A DNA stretch of 64,000 bases from Streptomyces sp. NBC_01298 (GTDB lineage: Bacteria > Actinomycetota > Actinomycetes > Streptomycetales > Streptomycetaceae), in the NCBI RefSeq assembly GCF_035978755.1, contig NZ_CP108414.1, positions 1,922,001 to 1,986,000 of the forward strand. Direction: 5' to 3'. The notes below the pieces were generated by a model. It did no database searches, was not told the DNA's origin, and saw only the letters and a list, made by a program, of their open reading frames with translations. Below are positions 48,915 through 58,363 of this stretch, one piece after another. Each line of letters starts with the position of its first letter. Position 1 is the first letter of the stretch. A program made the translations under genes and the position numbers.

Positions 48915-50324
48915 ATGCAACAGCCACGTGACCCGCACGAGATACCTCCCGGCTGCCCCGCGCACGGGAACGTCCAGATGTACGGCCCCTCGTTCGGAGC
49001 CGATCCGGACGGCCATTACGCGCAGCTGCGTTCCTACGGTCCCAGCGCGCCCGTGGACATCGCCCCCGACGTACAGGTCGAGCTCGTCACGAGCTACGAC
49101 GCCGCGCTGTACGTCCTGCAGAACCCCGCGTCCTTCGTACGGGATTCCCGGCGCTGGAACGCACTGGCCGAAGGCCGCGTCCCGGCCGACAGCCCGGCCC
49201 TGCCGATGATGGGCTACCGCCCCAACGCGCTCTTCAGCGACGGCGCGTCGCACGCCCGGCTGCGGCGGGCCGTGACGGACAGCCTCGCCACCGTCAACGA
49301 GCACCAGCTCATCCGGCAGACGCAGCAGTCGGCCCACTACCTGATCAGCCAGTTCAGCACCGACGTCCGCGGCCACGCCGAGCTGATGGCCGAGTACGCC
49401 CAGCCGCTGCCGCTGCTGGTCTTCAGCGAGCTCTTCGGCTGCCCGCCCGAGATCGGTGACCGCGTGATCGCCGGCATCAGCGGCATCTTCGAGGGCACCC
49501 CCGGTGCCGACGAGGTGCTCGGCGGTGCGCTCACGGAGCTGATCGCCCTCAAGCGGCGGCGCCCGACGGACGATCTGACGACGCGCCTGATGGAGCACCC
49601 GGCCGAGCTGAGCGACGAGGAGGTGCTGCACCAGCTGGTCACCCTGCTCTCGGGCGGCACGGCGCCGCTGACCGCGGCCATCGGCACCAGCAGCGCCCTG
49701 TACCTCGGCGAGGAATGGCAGCTCGCCCTCCCCGTCGAGGACGCGGTCTCCCAGACCCTGTGGAACTACGCCCCCATCTCCAACTACGCGGCGCACTACC
49801 CGACCCACGACGTGGAGATCGGCGGCAGGGTGATCCGGGCGAACGACCCGATCCTCGTCTCGTTCGCCGCGGCCAACACCGACCCGAAGCTGACCGAACA
49901 CCGGGAACAGCTGAGCGCGAAGGCGCACTTGGCCTTCGGGGCGGGCCCGCACGCCTGCCCCGCCAAGGACCCCGCTTTCATGATCGCCGTGACGGCCGTC
50001 GAGACGCTGCTCAACCAGCTGCACGACGTCGAACTGCGCGTTCCCTTCAAGTCGCTCACCTGGGCGCCCAGTCCGTGGAGCCGCTCGCTGGTCACCCTCC
50101 CGATCCGCTTCACCCCGAAGGCCGCTGCCCAGGGAGCCGGATCGACCGCGTCCGCCGGGACCTCCTGGCCGGCGGGGTCGAACCTGGGCCAGGCACCCCA
50201 ACAGCAGCCGCACTCAGCCTCGTCCACTCAGTCCGGACCCGCGGGTTCACACCCCGGAGCCGGACCGCAGCAGCCCAAGGGCGGCCTGTTCAGCCGCTTC
50301 CTGGCATGGACCAGAGGCGAATGA
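48915..50324 (+). CDS. cvnE: CvnE: CYP157-like cytochrome P450 without ExxR
   Basis: A 469-residue P450-like protein. The heme loop FGAGPHACPAKDPA with the axial Cys is present. The K-helix ExxR is absent: the corresponding stretch reads SQTLWNYAP. The I-helix has SGGTAPLTAAI without the acid-Thr pair. CYP157 enzymes of streptomycete conservons are the published exception to ExxR, so this fits that family. The last about 80 residues are a Gln/Ser/Gly/Pro-rich tail ending in a short aromatic helix (GLFSRFLAWTRGE), unusual for a P450 and possibly a membrane or partner anchor. Whether it is catalytic is uncertain. Confidence 0.9.
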   Translation: MQQPRDPHEIPPGCPAHGNVQMYGPSFGADPDGHYAQLRSYGPSAPVDIAPDVQVELVTSYDAALYVLQNPASFVRDSRRWNALAEGRVPADSPALPMMGYRPNALFSDGASHARLRRAVTDSLATVNEHQLIRQTQQSAHYLISQFSTDVRGHAELMAEYAQPLPLLVFSELFGCPPEIGDRVIAGISGIFEGTPGADEVLGGALTELIALKRRRPTDDLTTRLMEHPAELSDEEVLHQLVTLLSGGTAPLTAAIGTSSALYLGEEWQLALPVEDAVSQTLWNYAPISNYAAHYPTHDVEIGGRVIRANDPILVSFAAANTDPKLTEHREQLSAKAHLAFGAGPHACPAKDPAFMIAVTAVETLLNQLHDVELRVPFKSLTWAPSPWSRSLVTLPIRFTPKAAAQGAGSTASAGTSWPAGSNLGQAPQQQPHSASSTQSGPAGSHPGAGPQQPKGGLFSRFLAWTRGE

Positions 50325-50428
50325 GGAATCTGTGATTCAGGTAACACCCTGAGTACCCGGCAGTAACGGATGCCCTAACGATCTTGAGGGTATGCATGGC
50401 GGCTGGTTCTCGGAAAGGAGCCTCCATC

Positions 50429-51676
50429 ATGGGCGTTGCCACAACTCCGGCGTACGACCGCCGGGCGTCCGCCTCCCTCTTCTCCCGTCTGCGGACGGCA
50501 AGAGGGCAGGCCGACCCCTTCCCCATCTACACGGAACTCCTCGCACGCGGCGAGGTGGTGCCCGCCCCCTGGGGCGGCTTCGCCGTGACCGGCTTCGCCG
50601 CCTGCGACCAGGTCCTGCGCAGCCGTCAATGGCTGGAGCCCGACAAGGAATGGCGCGAGCGCCAGGGGGCGGGTACGCGGTGGAACGCGCCCTCCTCGCG
50701 CGAGATGGGCAACACGCTCGCCGCGCTGAACCCCCCGGACCACACCAAGGTGCGGCGGGCGGCGGGCACGTTCGACCGGGGCACCGTGGAGCGCATCGGC
50801 CATACCGTGAAGCGGACCGCGGATCAGCTCCTCGACGCGTTCACGGAGCGAATACGCACCGGCGAGGCCGACTTCTCCGAACTCGTCTGCGAGGAGCTGC
50901 CGGTGGCCACCATAGGCGAATGGCTCGGGCTGCCCCGGGCGGACTGGCCCAGGCTCCGCGAGTTGACGCACGATCAGGTCTTCACCCAGGAGCTGCTGCC
51001 GTCGGCCAGCCAACTGGCGCTGTCCGACGCGGCCACGGCCGAACTGCGCACCTACTTCATGGACCTGGTCCGCGATCGGCGGGCCCGTCCCGGGGACGAT
51101 CCCGTCACCCGGTGGATCCAGACGTGGGACGCGATCGAGCCCGACCGGGACAAGGCCGACGAGGCCGTCTACCACCTGGTGTTGTTCGTCCTGCTGGCAG
51201 CGCTGGAAACCACCGCGACCTTACTGTCCACGATGACGCTCCGGCTCGTGGAGAGCCCGGACCGCTGGGCCAGGGTCGCCGGCAACCCGGATCTCGTGCC
51301 CGGGTTCGTCGAGGAGACGCTCCGCTACGACCCGCCCACCCACGTGATCAGCAGGATCGCATCGCAGGACTCCGTGCTGGGAGGCTTCGAGATCCGGCGC
51401 GACGAGATGGTCCACCTCATGATCGGCGCGGCGCACCGGGACCCGGCCAGGCACAAGGACCCGGACCTCTTCGATCCCGAACGCCCCACCGACCACCTCG
51501 CGTTCAGCGGCGGCATCCACTACTGCCTCGGCGCGCCGCTGGCCCGCATCGAAGCCCAGACGCTGCTCCGGCAACTGGTCCTGCGCCTCCCCCGCCTCAC
51601 CCTCGTACGCCCCCCGTCGATGGCGCCCCGTGTGGCGTTCCGGCGACTCCTGAACCTGGACGTAGCAGTCGCATGA
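50429..51676 (+). CDS. Second conservon-linked cytochrome P450 (CYP154-like)
   Basis: A 415-residue P450 with a complete motif set: I-helix LLAALETTATLL, ExxR in EETLR, and heme loop FSGGIHYCLGAPLAR. Conservons of Streptomyces often pair an ExxR-less CYP157 with an active CYP154-type P450, and this gene follows that plan. ATG 50429 has AGGAG 8 nt upstream. Leu 265 is a TTA codon (51221-51223), a second bldA-dependent site in the locus. The gap of about 100 nt after cvnE could hold its own promoter. Its stop overlaps the next start (ATGA). Confidence 0.92.
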   Translation: MGVATTPAYDRRASASLFSRLRTARGQADPFPIYTELLARGEVVPAPWGGFAVTGFAACDQVLRSRQWLEPDKEWRERQGAGTRWNAPSSREMGNTLAALNPPDHTKVRRAAGTFDRGTVERIGHTVKRTADQLLDAFTERIRTGEADFSELVCEELPVATIGEWLGLPRADWPRLRELTHDQVFTQELLPSASQLALSDAATAELRTYFMDLVRDRRARPGDDPVTRWIQTWDAIEPDRDKADEAVYHLVLFVLLAALETTATLLSTMTLRLVESPDRWARVAGNPDLVPGFVEETLRYDPPTHVISRIASQDSVLGGFEIRRDEMVHLMIGAAHRDPARHKDPDLFDPERPTDHLAFSGGIHYCLGAPLARIEAQTLLRQLVLRLPRLTLVRPPSMAPRVAFRRLLNLDVAVA

Positions 51677-52506
51677 CCGACCCGACCCCCATCCCCGCTC
51701 CCCGCCCCGCCGCGATCCCCGCACAGGCACACGCACCCGTACACGCACTCGTCCGGACCGCACCCAAGGCGATACTCGCCGAACAGGACGGCCCCGTCCT
51801 GCACGTCCGCCTCAATCCCTGGGGGCAGGACGACACATTGGACGCCGCGGTCCTCGACGATCTCATCGCCCTGCTCGACGAGCTCCACGAGAGACCCGAC
51901 GTCCGGATCCTGACGCTGTCGTCATCGGGTACGGACTTCTGCCTGGGTGCCGACCGGGGCGAGTACCAGGAGGCCATGGCCGCCGATCCCTCCGGGGTGG
52001 GCCTGCGGCGCATCGCCGACAAGGCCCACCGCCTGTGCCAGGCCCTGGAGAACACCCACGCGGTCACCATCGCCCGGCTGCACGGGCGGGTCATCGGCGC
52101 GGGCCTCGCCCTCGCGGCCTTCTGCGATCTGCGGGCCGGCGCCGACACCAGCCGCTTCCGCATGCCGGAGGTCGGCATCGGGCTGCCGCCCGCGTGGGGC
52201 GGGGCGATGGGGCGCCTGGTCTCCGAGGTCGGCGCCTCCAGGATCCGCGAACTCATGCTCACCTGCGACGTCTTCGACGCCGACACCGCGCACCGCGTGG
52301 GTCTGCTGCACCGGACCGCGCCGCTGGAGCAGCTGGACAAGGTGATCGATTCCTGGACGAGACCCCTCGTCCGGCGCTCGCCCGAGGCGCTCGTCCTGAC
52401 CAAGCGGATGCTGGCCGGCTACGCACGGGCGGACAGGACGGCGGACGTCTCCCTGCTCGACTCCCACCTGCTGGCCGCCTCGCTCCACCAGCACGCGAGG
52501 GGCTGA
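51673..52506 (+). CDS. Enoyl-CoA hydratase/isomerase family protein
   Basis: A 277-residue crotonase-fold protein. Oxyanion-hole regions are recognisable in SSSGTDFCLGADRGEY and LHGRVIGAGLALAAFCDLRAG, followed by FRMPEVGIGLPPAWGG. The first 35 residues are a Pro/Ala-rich extension. It is translationally coupled to the P450 (ATGA). The fold covers hydratases, isomerases and hydrolases of acyl-CoA; the exact reaction is not evident. It may act with the P450 on a small acyl substrate. Confidence 0.9.
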   Translation: MTDPTPIPAPRPAAIPAQAHAPVHALVRTAPKAILAEQDGPVLHVRLNPWGQDDTLDAAVLDDLIALLDELHERPDVRILTLSSSGTDFCLGADRGEYQEAMAADPSGVGLRRIADKAHRLCQALENTHAVTIARLHGRVIGAGLALAAFCDLRAGADTSRFRMPEVGIGLPPAWGGAMGRLVSEVGASRIRELMLTCDVFDADTAHRVGLLHRTAPLEQLDKVIDSWTRPLVRRSPEALVLTKRMLAGYARADRTADVSLLDSHLLAASLHQHARG

Positions 52507-52512
52507 GCGCTT

Positions 52513-52539
52513 CCGGGCCGGCCGATCCGGCCGGCCCGG
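52513..52539. terminator. Hairpin between convergent enoyl-CoA hydratase and HEAT genes
   Basis: Arms CCGGGCCGGCC (52513-52523) and GGCCGGCCCGG (52529-52539) with a 5-nt loop, 6 nt after the hydratase stop and 26 nt from the opposing HEAT gene stop; likely bidirectional. Confidence 0.75.
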
Positions 52540-52564
52540 GCGCCGCGGACCGGCCGGTCGCCCG

Positions 52565-55500
52565 TCAGACGGCCTGGCCGGCCGTGATCCGTTCGAGGAC
52601 GTCCGCGTAGAGGGACCGCCGGTCCGGACGGGCGTGTACGGCGGCACGCCTGAGGGCCGGAACCGCCGGAGCGCCCATGCCGACGAGTCCCTCGGCCGCG
52701 GCCCTGCGCACGACGGGATGGGGGTGCTCCAGGAGGCCCGTCACCGCAGGGACGGCGGGTGTCCAGCCCGCGTGGCAGAGCGTCCGGATCGCCGTGCGCA
52801 CCAGGTCCGGCTGGGGGTCGTCCAGCAGGACCGAGGTGTGGTGGAGGTAGGTCTGACGGTCCAGCACGGCCCGCGAGGTGCGGTGGGCGTGCAGCCGGAC
52901 CTTGGGCTTCGGGTGCCGCAGCAGCGCGCCGATCAGCTCCCGCAGGTCGGGGTCCCGGTCCGCGTCCGCCCCGTCGTGTTCCTCGGCCAGCCGGGTGAGC
53001 GCGTGGCGTATCCGTACGGGGTCGCCCGTACGGGCCAGCTCCAGCAGCTCCTGGCGGGACGGGGGCTCCGATGCCCCTGCCGGGGCCGCCGGGTCGCGCT
53101 CGCGGAGCGCGGCCAGGTCGGCGGCGTCCTGCCGCACGGTGTCCGGCCGGCGCAGCGGACCCTCCACGAGGCGCAGGGTGTCCGCGAGGTCGTCGCGTCC
53201 TTCGGCGCGCAGCCGCCGGCAGGTCCGCGTCAGCGCGGGGGTGCGCAGGAGGGAACGCCCGCCGAGCAGGTCGAGGAACCCCCAGGCGCCGGCGTCGAGG
53301 CGGGCCCCGAGGTGCTCCGCCAGCACGTCGGCCGGGACGCTGTGCAGGGCCCGCCCGACCGCGGAGCCGCCGGACGCGGAGTCGTGCTCCCACCATTCCA
53401 GCAACAGCGGTACCAGCGGCTCCAGTTCCGACGGGTCGAGCTCGCTCATCACGAGGGCGGCCCGGTCGCGCAGGACGCCGTCCGCGCGCAGTTCGCTCTC
53501 GTCGAGCACGCTCAGCGCGCGGGCCAGGCCCGCGCCGACGGGTACGTCGACGCGGCCCCGCAGGAACGCGCGGAGCACGGGAAGCACGCCCTCGGGCTCG
53601 GGCCACTTCAGGAGCGCGAGGGCCGCGGTGTGCCTGCGGTCCGGTGCGGATGCCCGCAACATGGCCAGCAGGCGTTCCCGCAGGGCGGTGGAGCGGGGCT
53701 GGTCGAGGTCGTCGACGCGCACGGTCCGCGGTCGCGGCGCCTGCGCGCGGGCGTCGGAGCGGGCGCCGGCACGGGCGGTCTCGGTGAGCGTCCAGGGTGG
53801 TGCGTCGAGGGGCTGCATCTCCGTCATCCAGTCGATGAGGGCGGCGCGGACCCCTGGGCCGGCCGTGGCGTGGGCATCGATCAGCGCGGCCAGGCGGTCC
53901 CGGGAGCCCGGGACGCCGTACGCGGCATCCACGACAGCCGCTCCGTCCGCTCCGTCCGCTGCGTCCACGGCGGCCGCGGTAGCCACGCCGTCCCGCTGTC
54001 GGCAGAGCCCGCGGAACTCCTCCAGGGCTCCCGGCGTGCGGACCGCGGCGTCCAGCGCGGCTCGCCACGCCTCGGCTTCGGCCTGCGCGGTGGCGGCGGG
54101 CGACTGCGGGGCGGCGAACGCCTCCCTGAGTACGGCGCTCTCGGCCTGCCCCGGATGGGCGGCCAACCGGGCCGCATCCAGGGCCTGTTCGAGGTCGGCG
54201 CGGACCAGCACGGCGCCGAGGGCGCGGAGCAGCGTCAGGGTGGCCGGGCGGTCCGAGGGGGCGGCGGGCAGGGCGCGTACCGCCTCCGCGACGGCGAGCT
54301 TCTCGATCGTCGGCAGGGTCGGTGCGACCGCTTCGAGTACCGCCAGGAGGTCGCGCCGGCCCGCCGTCGGGGCCTCGGCGAGCCCGTCGAGCAGGACCCC
54401 GGCAGACCGGGCGAACTCCGACAGTTCCCCGGTCGTCCACGGTGCGGGGCAGAGCCCGAGGGCGAGCCGCAGGACGCCGACCCGTTCGGCGGGGTGGGAG
54501 GCGGCCAGGCGCAGCCAGTCCGGCAGTTGGGGCCGGAGCTCCCGCAGCCGGGTGGGACGGGGCAGCTCGCGCCGCGCGGCGAGGCGGAGCGCGACCGGAG
54601 CCCGCCAGCCCTCCGCCGCCAGCGCCTCGGCGTCGCGGTCCGCTCCGGCGTCCTCGGCCGGCCGCGGTACGCCGGGCGGGGTGATCCCGTGTCCGGTCAT
54701 GGCCGCGGCCAGGTCCTCGACCTTCCCGGAGGCGAGGCCGACCCGTCCGGACGCCACCAGGGCGAGCAGGGTCGGCGCCACCCGTGACCCCTGGCCGTCC
54801 AGTGCGAGGACCGAGCGCGCGGACAGCGTACGGTCGAGGCCCGCCAACAGCAGTTCGCGCACCCGGCCGCCGTCCCCGCTCTGTTCGGCGGCGGCGAGGA
54901 CCGTGGCCGGGTACGCGTCCCCGAGGATGGCGCGCAGCGCCTCGACGAGGCTGCCGCGCAGGCCCGGATTGTCCTGGTGGCCGAGCTGGAGGAGCAACGC
55001 CGGCACGGCCGCGGGTGTGCCCGAGCCGACCAGCACCCGGGCGGCGGTCTTCCTGACGTTCATGTTCGGATGGCCGAGCCGGGCGGCGATCGCGGTGGAG
55101 GCCCAGCGGGCCCGCGCGTGACCGAGGGCGAGCAGCGCCTGCCGTACGGTCTGGATGTCCTGGGCGGCGGTCAGCGCGATCAGCGTCGCCGACAAGGCCT
55201 GCGCGTCGTCCCCGCCCGCCTCGCGGGCGAGCAGCGCGATCACGTGCTTGCGCACGTGTCGGTCGCGGTGGCGCAGCAGGCGGTGGACCCGCGCACGGGT
55301 GCTCTCGTAGGGAGCCCTGAGGAGGAGTTCGAGCAGGATCGTCTGCTCGCCGCCCGACAGGCCTGGGCGGTCCAGCAGGTCCAGCGCCATGGTCGCGACG
55401 AGTGCGTGCCCGGCCTCTCGCGGGTTCGCCGCGTCGAGCAGGCAGACCGGCCTGATCCGTCCCCGCAGGTGGAGCCGCCGTCCCAGGTCGTGTACGGCGT

Positions 55501-57400
55501 CCAGGACCTCCTGCGGTACCACCGGCTCCCCGGCCGGCGAGCCGGTGTCGGGTACGGGGGCGGCCGCGCCCGGCTCCCGGGATGCCGCCAGGTCGGCCAC
55601 GACGCGCAGGAGCAGGTCCGCGATCACCGGCAGCGTGCCGGCGCCGCCGTGGGCGGCCAGCCGGCACAGCGCCGCCACCGGCAGGTCCGGGTCCAGATGG
55701 GAACTCAGGAGCGCCAGTTCCCGCTCGTCCGGCCCACCGAGATCCGCGGCGACGCGCGTGGGGAGATCGGCGGGATCGAGCCGGACGAGGAGGGCTTGCC
55801 GCCGCGCCGGATCGTCGGTCAGGTGCCACAGCACCTCAAGGGCACGGTTGCGCACGGCGCGGAGATGCGGCGCGATCTCTCCCCCGCCCGTCTCTCCCCG
55901 GCCCGCCTCTCCCCCGGCCGTCTCTCCCCGGCCCGCCTCTCCCCCGCCCGCCTCTCCTCCGCCCGCCTTCCCGGCGAGACCGAGCCCTTGCCTCAGCGCC
56001 GTCGCGGTCCGGTGCCCGCCGATGGCCTCCAGCGCGTCCAGGGCCGCCGCGGGCGCCGAGGGCAGGAGGGTGATCACGGCGTCCTCGGCGTCCGCGTGAC
56101 GCAGCGCACGGATGGCGTCGAGGAAGGGTGCCGGTGCGGGGGCCGAGGGGAGGACCCGTGCGATCGCCTCGCCGATCGGGAGCTGCCCCGCCCCCTGCCC
56201 GGCCAGGGCCACCAGCAGCGCGAGCCTTCGCGGCCAGGTCGGGTCGCCGGCGTCCGTGTCCGCCAGGACGCGGAGCGTCTCGTGCCGGCAGGTGAACAGG
56301 ATCGTCGCGACCTCGTGGGGCGCGACCGAGTGATCGGCCAGCGCCAGGCCGACGACGGCCGGGACGTGCGGAACGTCCGGGAAGTGCCCGCGCCGGTGGA
56401 GGCCGCGCAGGCAGGCCACGGCCGACCCCGCGAACAGCAGCGGGTCCCGGGCGGCGACGGCGGTCAACACGCCGATGTCACCGCGGTCGGCCAGTTCACC
56501 GAGCAGTTCCATCGCGCGCCGGCGAAGAACCGGCGGCAGGTCCGGATCGTCGACGACCTGCCACAGCAGGCCGTCGTGCCCGTGGTGGGCCGCGGCCCTG
56601 AGTGCGGCGGCGGCCGCGCCGGGCCGCGTGATCACCGAATCGGCGGCGAGGAACGGCGCCAGCGGCCCCGACGCCAGGGGCTCCAACGCCGCCCAGGGCT
56701 GCGCGAGTTCATCCAGTGCGGCCGTCACGACCTCGGCGCTGCCGGCGCCGAGCAGGCTGATCACGTGGGCGCGGACCCGTACGGGGGCCAGCAGGCCGGC
56801 GTGCAGCCCCTCCCGGGTCAGCCGCAGCGCATCGGCCTGCAGCACCGGGTCGCCGCTGTCCAGCAGTTCGTTCACGAGCCGCTCGGGCCGGTGCGCCGCG
56901 GTGGCGGTCGTTTCCCGCACGGCTTGGTACAGCAGTTCGCCCCGGGGTTCCTTCCGGATCACCGTCGGCTCGTTCAGGAGCTCGGCGCGCAGCCACGCGA
57001 TCCGCACCCGTACGGGCAGATCGGCCGTCCGCCACGCGGGCAGGCCCGGATTGCGGCGGCCCGGGCCGCCGCGGCCCGCCCCCCGGAGGTACGGTCCCAG
57101 CCGTTCGTGGAGCCGGGCCAGGACGAGCGCCTCCTCCGGCGTTCCCCCCACGGACGCGGGCAGCAGCCCCGCGAACTCGGCCATCTCCCGCTCACCGCCC
57201 GTACGGTCCGACCCGACGCGCTCGGCCAGCAGGACCAGCCCCAGGTACCGCAGGCGGGGATCCTCGTGCCGGACGAGGATCCCGAGGACGGCCGGCGAAC
57301 AGTGCCGCGCGTCGAGAAGGCCGGCCGGCAGGCCGACGTCGGCTCGGCGTACGGCATCGCGGAAGGATGTGTCCGCCGGCAGCGGCATCGGCAGCGTCAT
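52565..57400 (-). CDS. Giant HEAT-repeat protein
   Basis: A 1611-residue soluble protein composed almost entirely of helical HEAT/PBS-lyase-like repeats. Clear copies include HPKPKVRLHAHRTSRAVL, HPHPVVRRAAAEGLVGMGAPAVPAL and HPNMNVRKTAARVLVGSGTPAAVPAL-type units. It has no signal peptide, membrane segment or catalytic motif. A Gly/Glu-rich 15-bp tandem repeat interrupts it at 55877-55966. HEAT solenoids usually bind proteins or nucleic acids; partners here are unknown. ATG 57400 directly follows GAGG; the ATG at 57388 is an alternative. It follows a membrane protein gene on the same strand by 60 nt and may be co-transcribed with it. Confidence 0.9.
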   Translation of the reverse strand: MTLPMPLPADTSFRDAVRRADVGLPAGLLDARHCSPAVLGILVRHEDPRLRYLGLVLLAERVGSDRTGGEREMAEFAGLLPASVGGTPEEALVLARLHERLGPYLRGAGRGGPGRRNPGLPAWRTADLPVRVRIAWLRAELLNEPTVIRKEPRGELLYQAVRETTATAAHRPERLVNELLDSGDPVLQADALRLTREGLHAGLLAPVRVRAHVISLLGAGSAEVVTAALDELAQPWAALEPLASGPLAPFLAADSVITRPGAAAAALRAAAHHGHDGLLWQVVDDPDLPPVLRRRAMELLGELADRGDIGVLTAVAARDPLLFAGSAVACLRGLHRRGHFPDVPHVPAVVGLALADHSVAPHEVATILFTCRHETLRVLADTDAGDPTWPRRLALLVALAGQGAGQLPIGEAIARVLPSAPAPAPFLDAIRALRHADAEDAVITLLPSAPAAALDALEAIGGHRTATALRQGLGLAGKAGGGEAGGGEAGRGETAGGEAGRGETGGGEIAPHLRAVRNRALEVLWHLTDDPARRQALLVRLDPADLPTRVAADLGGPDERELALLSSHLDPDLPVAALCRLAAHGGAGTLPVIADLLLRVVADLAASREPGAAAPVPDTGSPAGEPVVPQEVLDAVHDLGRRLHLRGRIRPVCLLDAANPREAGHALVATMALDLLDRPGLSGGEQTILLELLLRAPYESTRARVHRLLRHRDRHVRKHVIALLAREAGGDDAQALSATLIALTAAQDIQTVRQALLALGHARARWASTAIAARLGHPNMNVRKTAARVLVGSGTPAAVPALLLQLGHQDNPGLRGSLVEALRAILGDAYPATVLAAAEQSGDGGRVRELLLAGLDRTLSARSVLALDGQGSRVAPTLLALVASGRVGLASGKVEDLAAAMTGHGITPPGVPRPAEDAGADRDAEALAAEGWRAPVALRLAARRELPRPTRLRELRPQLPDWLRLAASHPAERVGVLRLALGLCPAPWTTGELSEFARSAGVLLDGLAEAPTAGRRDLLAVLEAVAPTLPTIEKLAVAEAVRALPAAPSDRPATLTLLRALGAVLVRADLEQALDAARLAAHPGQAESAVLREAFAAPQSPAATAQAEAEAWRAALDAAVRTPGALEEFRGLCRQRDGVATAAAVDAADGADGAAVVDAAYGVPGSRDRLAALIDAHATAGPGVRAALIDWMTEMQPLDAPPWTLTETARAGARSDARAQAPRPRTVRVDDLDQPRSTALRERLLAMLRASAPDRRHTAALALLKWPEPEGVLPVLRAFLRGRVDVPVGAGLARALSVLDESELRADGVLRDRAALVMSELDPSELEPLVPLLLEWWEHDSASGGSAVGRALHSVPADVLAEHLGARLDAGAWGFLDLLGGRSLLRTPALTRTCRRLRAEGRDDLADTLRLVEGPLRRPDTVRQDAADLAALRERDPAAPAGASEPPSRQELLELARTGDPVRIRHALTRLAEEHDGADADRDPDLRELIGALLRHPKPKVRLHAHRTSRAVLDRQTYLHHTSVLLDDPQPDLVRTAIRTLCHAGWTPAVPAVTGLLEHPHPVVRRAAAEGLVGMGAPAVPALRRAAVHARPDRRSLYADVLERITAGQAV
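55877..55966. repeat. 15-bp in-frame tandem repeat in HEAT gene
   Basis: Six copies of CTCTCCCCCGCCCGT-like units encode Gly-Glu-rich pentapeptides (GGGEA, GRGET) in a loop between helical repeats. Confidence 0.92.
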
Positions 57401-57460
57401 CCTCGGATGCTAGCCGGGCCCTCCCCGGCCCCACCAGGCAATATGTCCGGCGTACGACCG

Positions 57461-58363
57461 CTACACCGTCCGCTCCGGCGGCTCCGTCCCCGCGTCGGCG
57501 CCGCCGCCCGGCCGGCGCGATCCGTACCAGTGGCCGGCGACGGCGGTGCAGAACAGCCCGGCGATCAGGGTGGTCAGCGCCAGTCCCGGGCCGGAGTTCC
57601 AGTGGACGGCGGGAGCGTGCACGGCCAGGACGACCGCCATCGCGAGCGAGACCCCGGGCATGGCGAGGAGGGCCGGGCGCAGGCGGCCGAGGTCGTCCTC
57701 GGCCAGGGCGCCGAGCACACCCATCCCGAGCGCGAGCGCCCAGACTCCGAGACCCTGGGCGTCCGCCCGGTTCACCTCCCAGGGGATGAAGCCGCCCCAG
57801 AAACCGGGGAGGACGAGCAGTCCGGCGCCGATGCCGAGCCAGGCGGAGCCCAGTACGGCCATCGGCGGCTTGGACCAGCCGGGCAGGGGGACCTCCCGGC
57901 TCCGCAGGGGGGAGCCGGGCCGGAAGCACTGGAGGGCGACGGCGAGTACCGCGAACGCCGCGAGCAGCCCGAGGAGGGCGACCCAGCCGAGGCTGAACAG
58001 GGCGAGGACGATCGAGGCGCCCGTGGCCACCTGGAGCGTGTCGGCGTTGAGGAGGCTGACGGTGAACAGGCCCAGCAGCACCACGGCGAGGGGGATCACG
58101 AGCACCCGAGCCTCTTCCCAGACCCGCGCCCGGCCGATCGCGAACAGACCCGGCGTGACGCCGGCCATGGCCGCTCCGATCAGTCCGGGGCTGAGCGGGT
58201 CCGGCGACTTCCAGGCGCCGCCCGCGTATCCGGCCAGGCTGGCGGCGACGAGGAACGCACCCGTCGTGAGGCTGACGACGCCCACGACGACGGCGAGCAT
58301 CGCCACTCCCGCCGTGAGCGGGCGCCCGTCACCCGGTCCCGGCTCCTGCGGTTCGACTGCCAT
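57461..58363 (-). CDS. Polytopic membrane protein of unknown function
   Basis: A 300-residue protein with about seven or eight hydrophobic segments, for example AMLAVVVGVVSLTTGAFLV, RVLVIPLAVVLLGLFTVSLL and SIVLALFSLGWVALLGLLAA, and charged Pro-rich ends. No transporter or enzyme motif is recognised. ATG 58363 has GAGGG upstream, and the gene overlaps the end of the DUF2306 gene by 35 nt, so the two and perhaps the HEAT gene form a unit. Confidence 0.8.
   Translation of the reverse strand: MAVEPQEPGPGDGRPLTAGVAMLAVVVGVVSLTTGAFLVAASLAGYAGGAWKSPDPLSPGLIGAAMAGVTPGLFAIGRARVWEEARVLVIPLAVVLLGLFTVSLLNADTLQVATGASIVLALFSLGWVALLGLLAAFAVLAVALQCFRPGSPLRSREVPLPGWSKPPMAVLGSAWLGIGAGLLVLPGFWGGFIPWEVNRADAQGLGVWALALGMGVLGALAEDDLGRLRPALLAMPGVSLAMAVVLAVHAPAVHWNSGPGLALTTLIAGLFCTAVAGHWYGSRRPGGGADAGTEPPERTV

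Noticed and set aside
55900..55966. CRISPR-like regularly spaced repeat
   Set aside because: It is a contiguous 15-bp tandem repeat inside a coding gene, without unique spacers.
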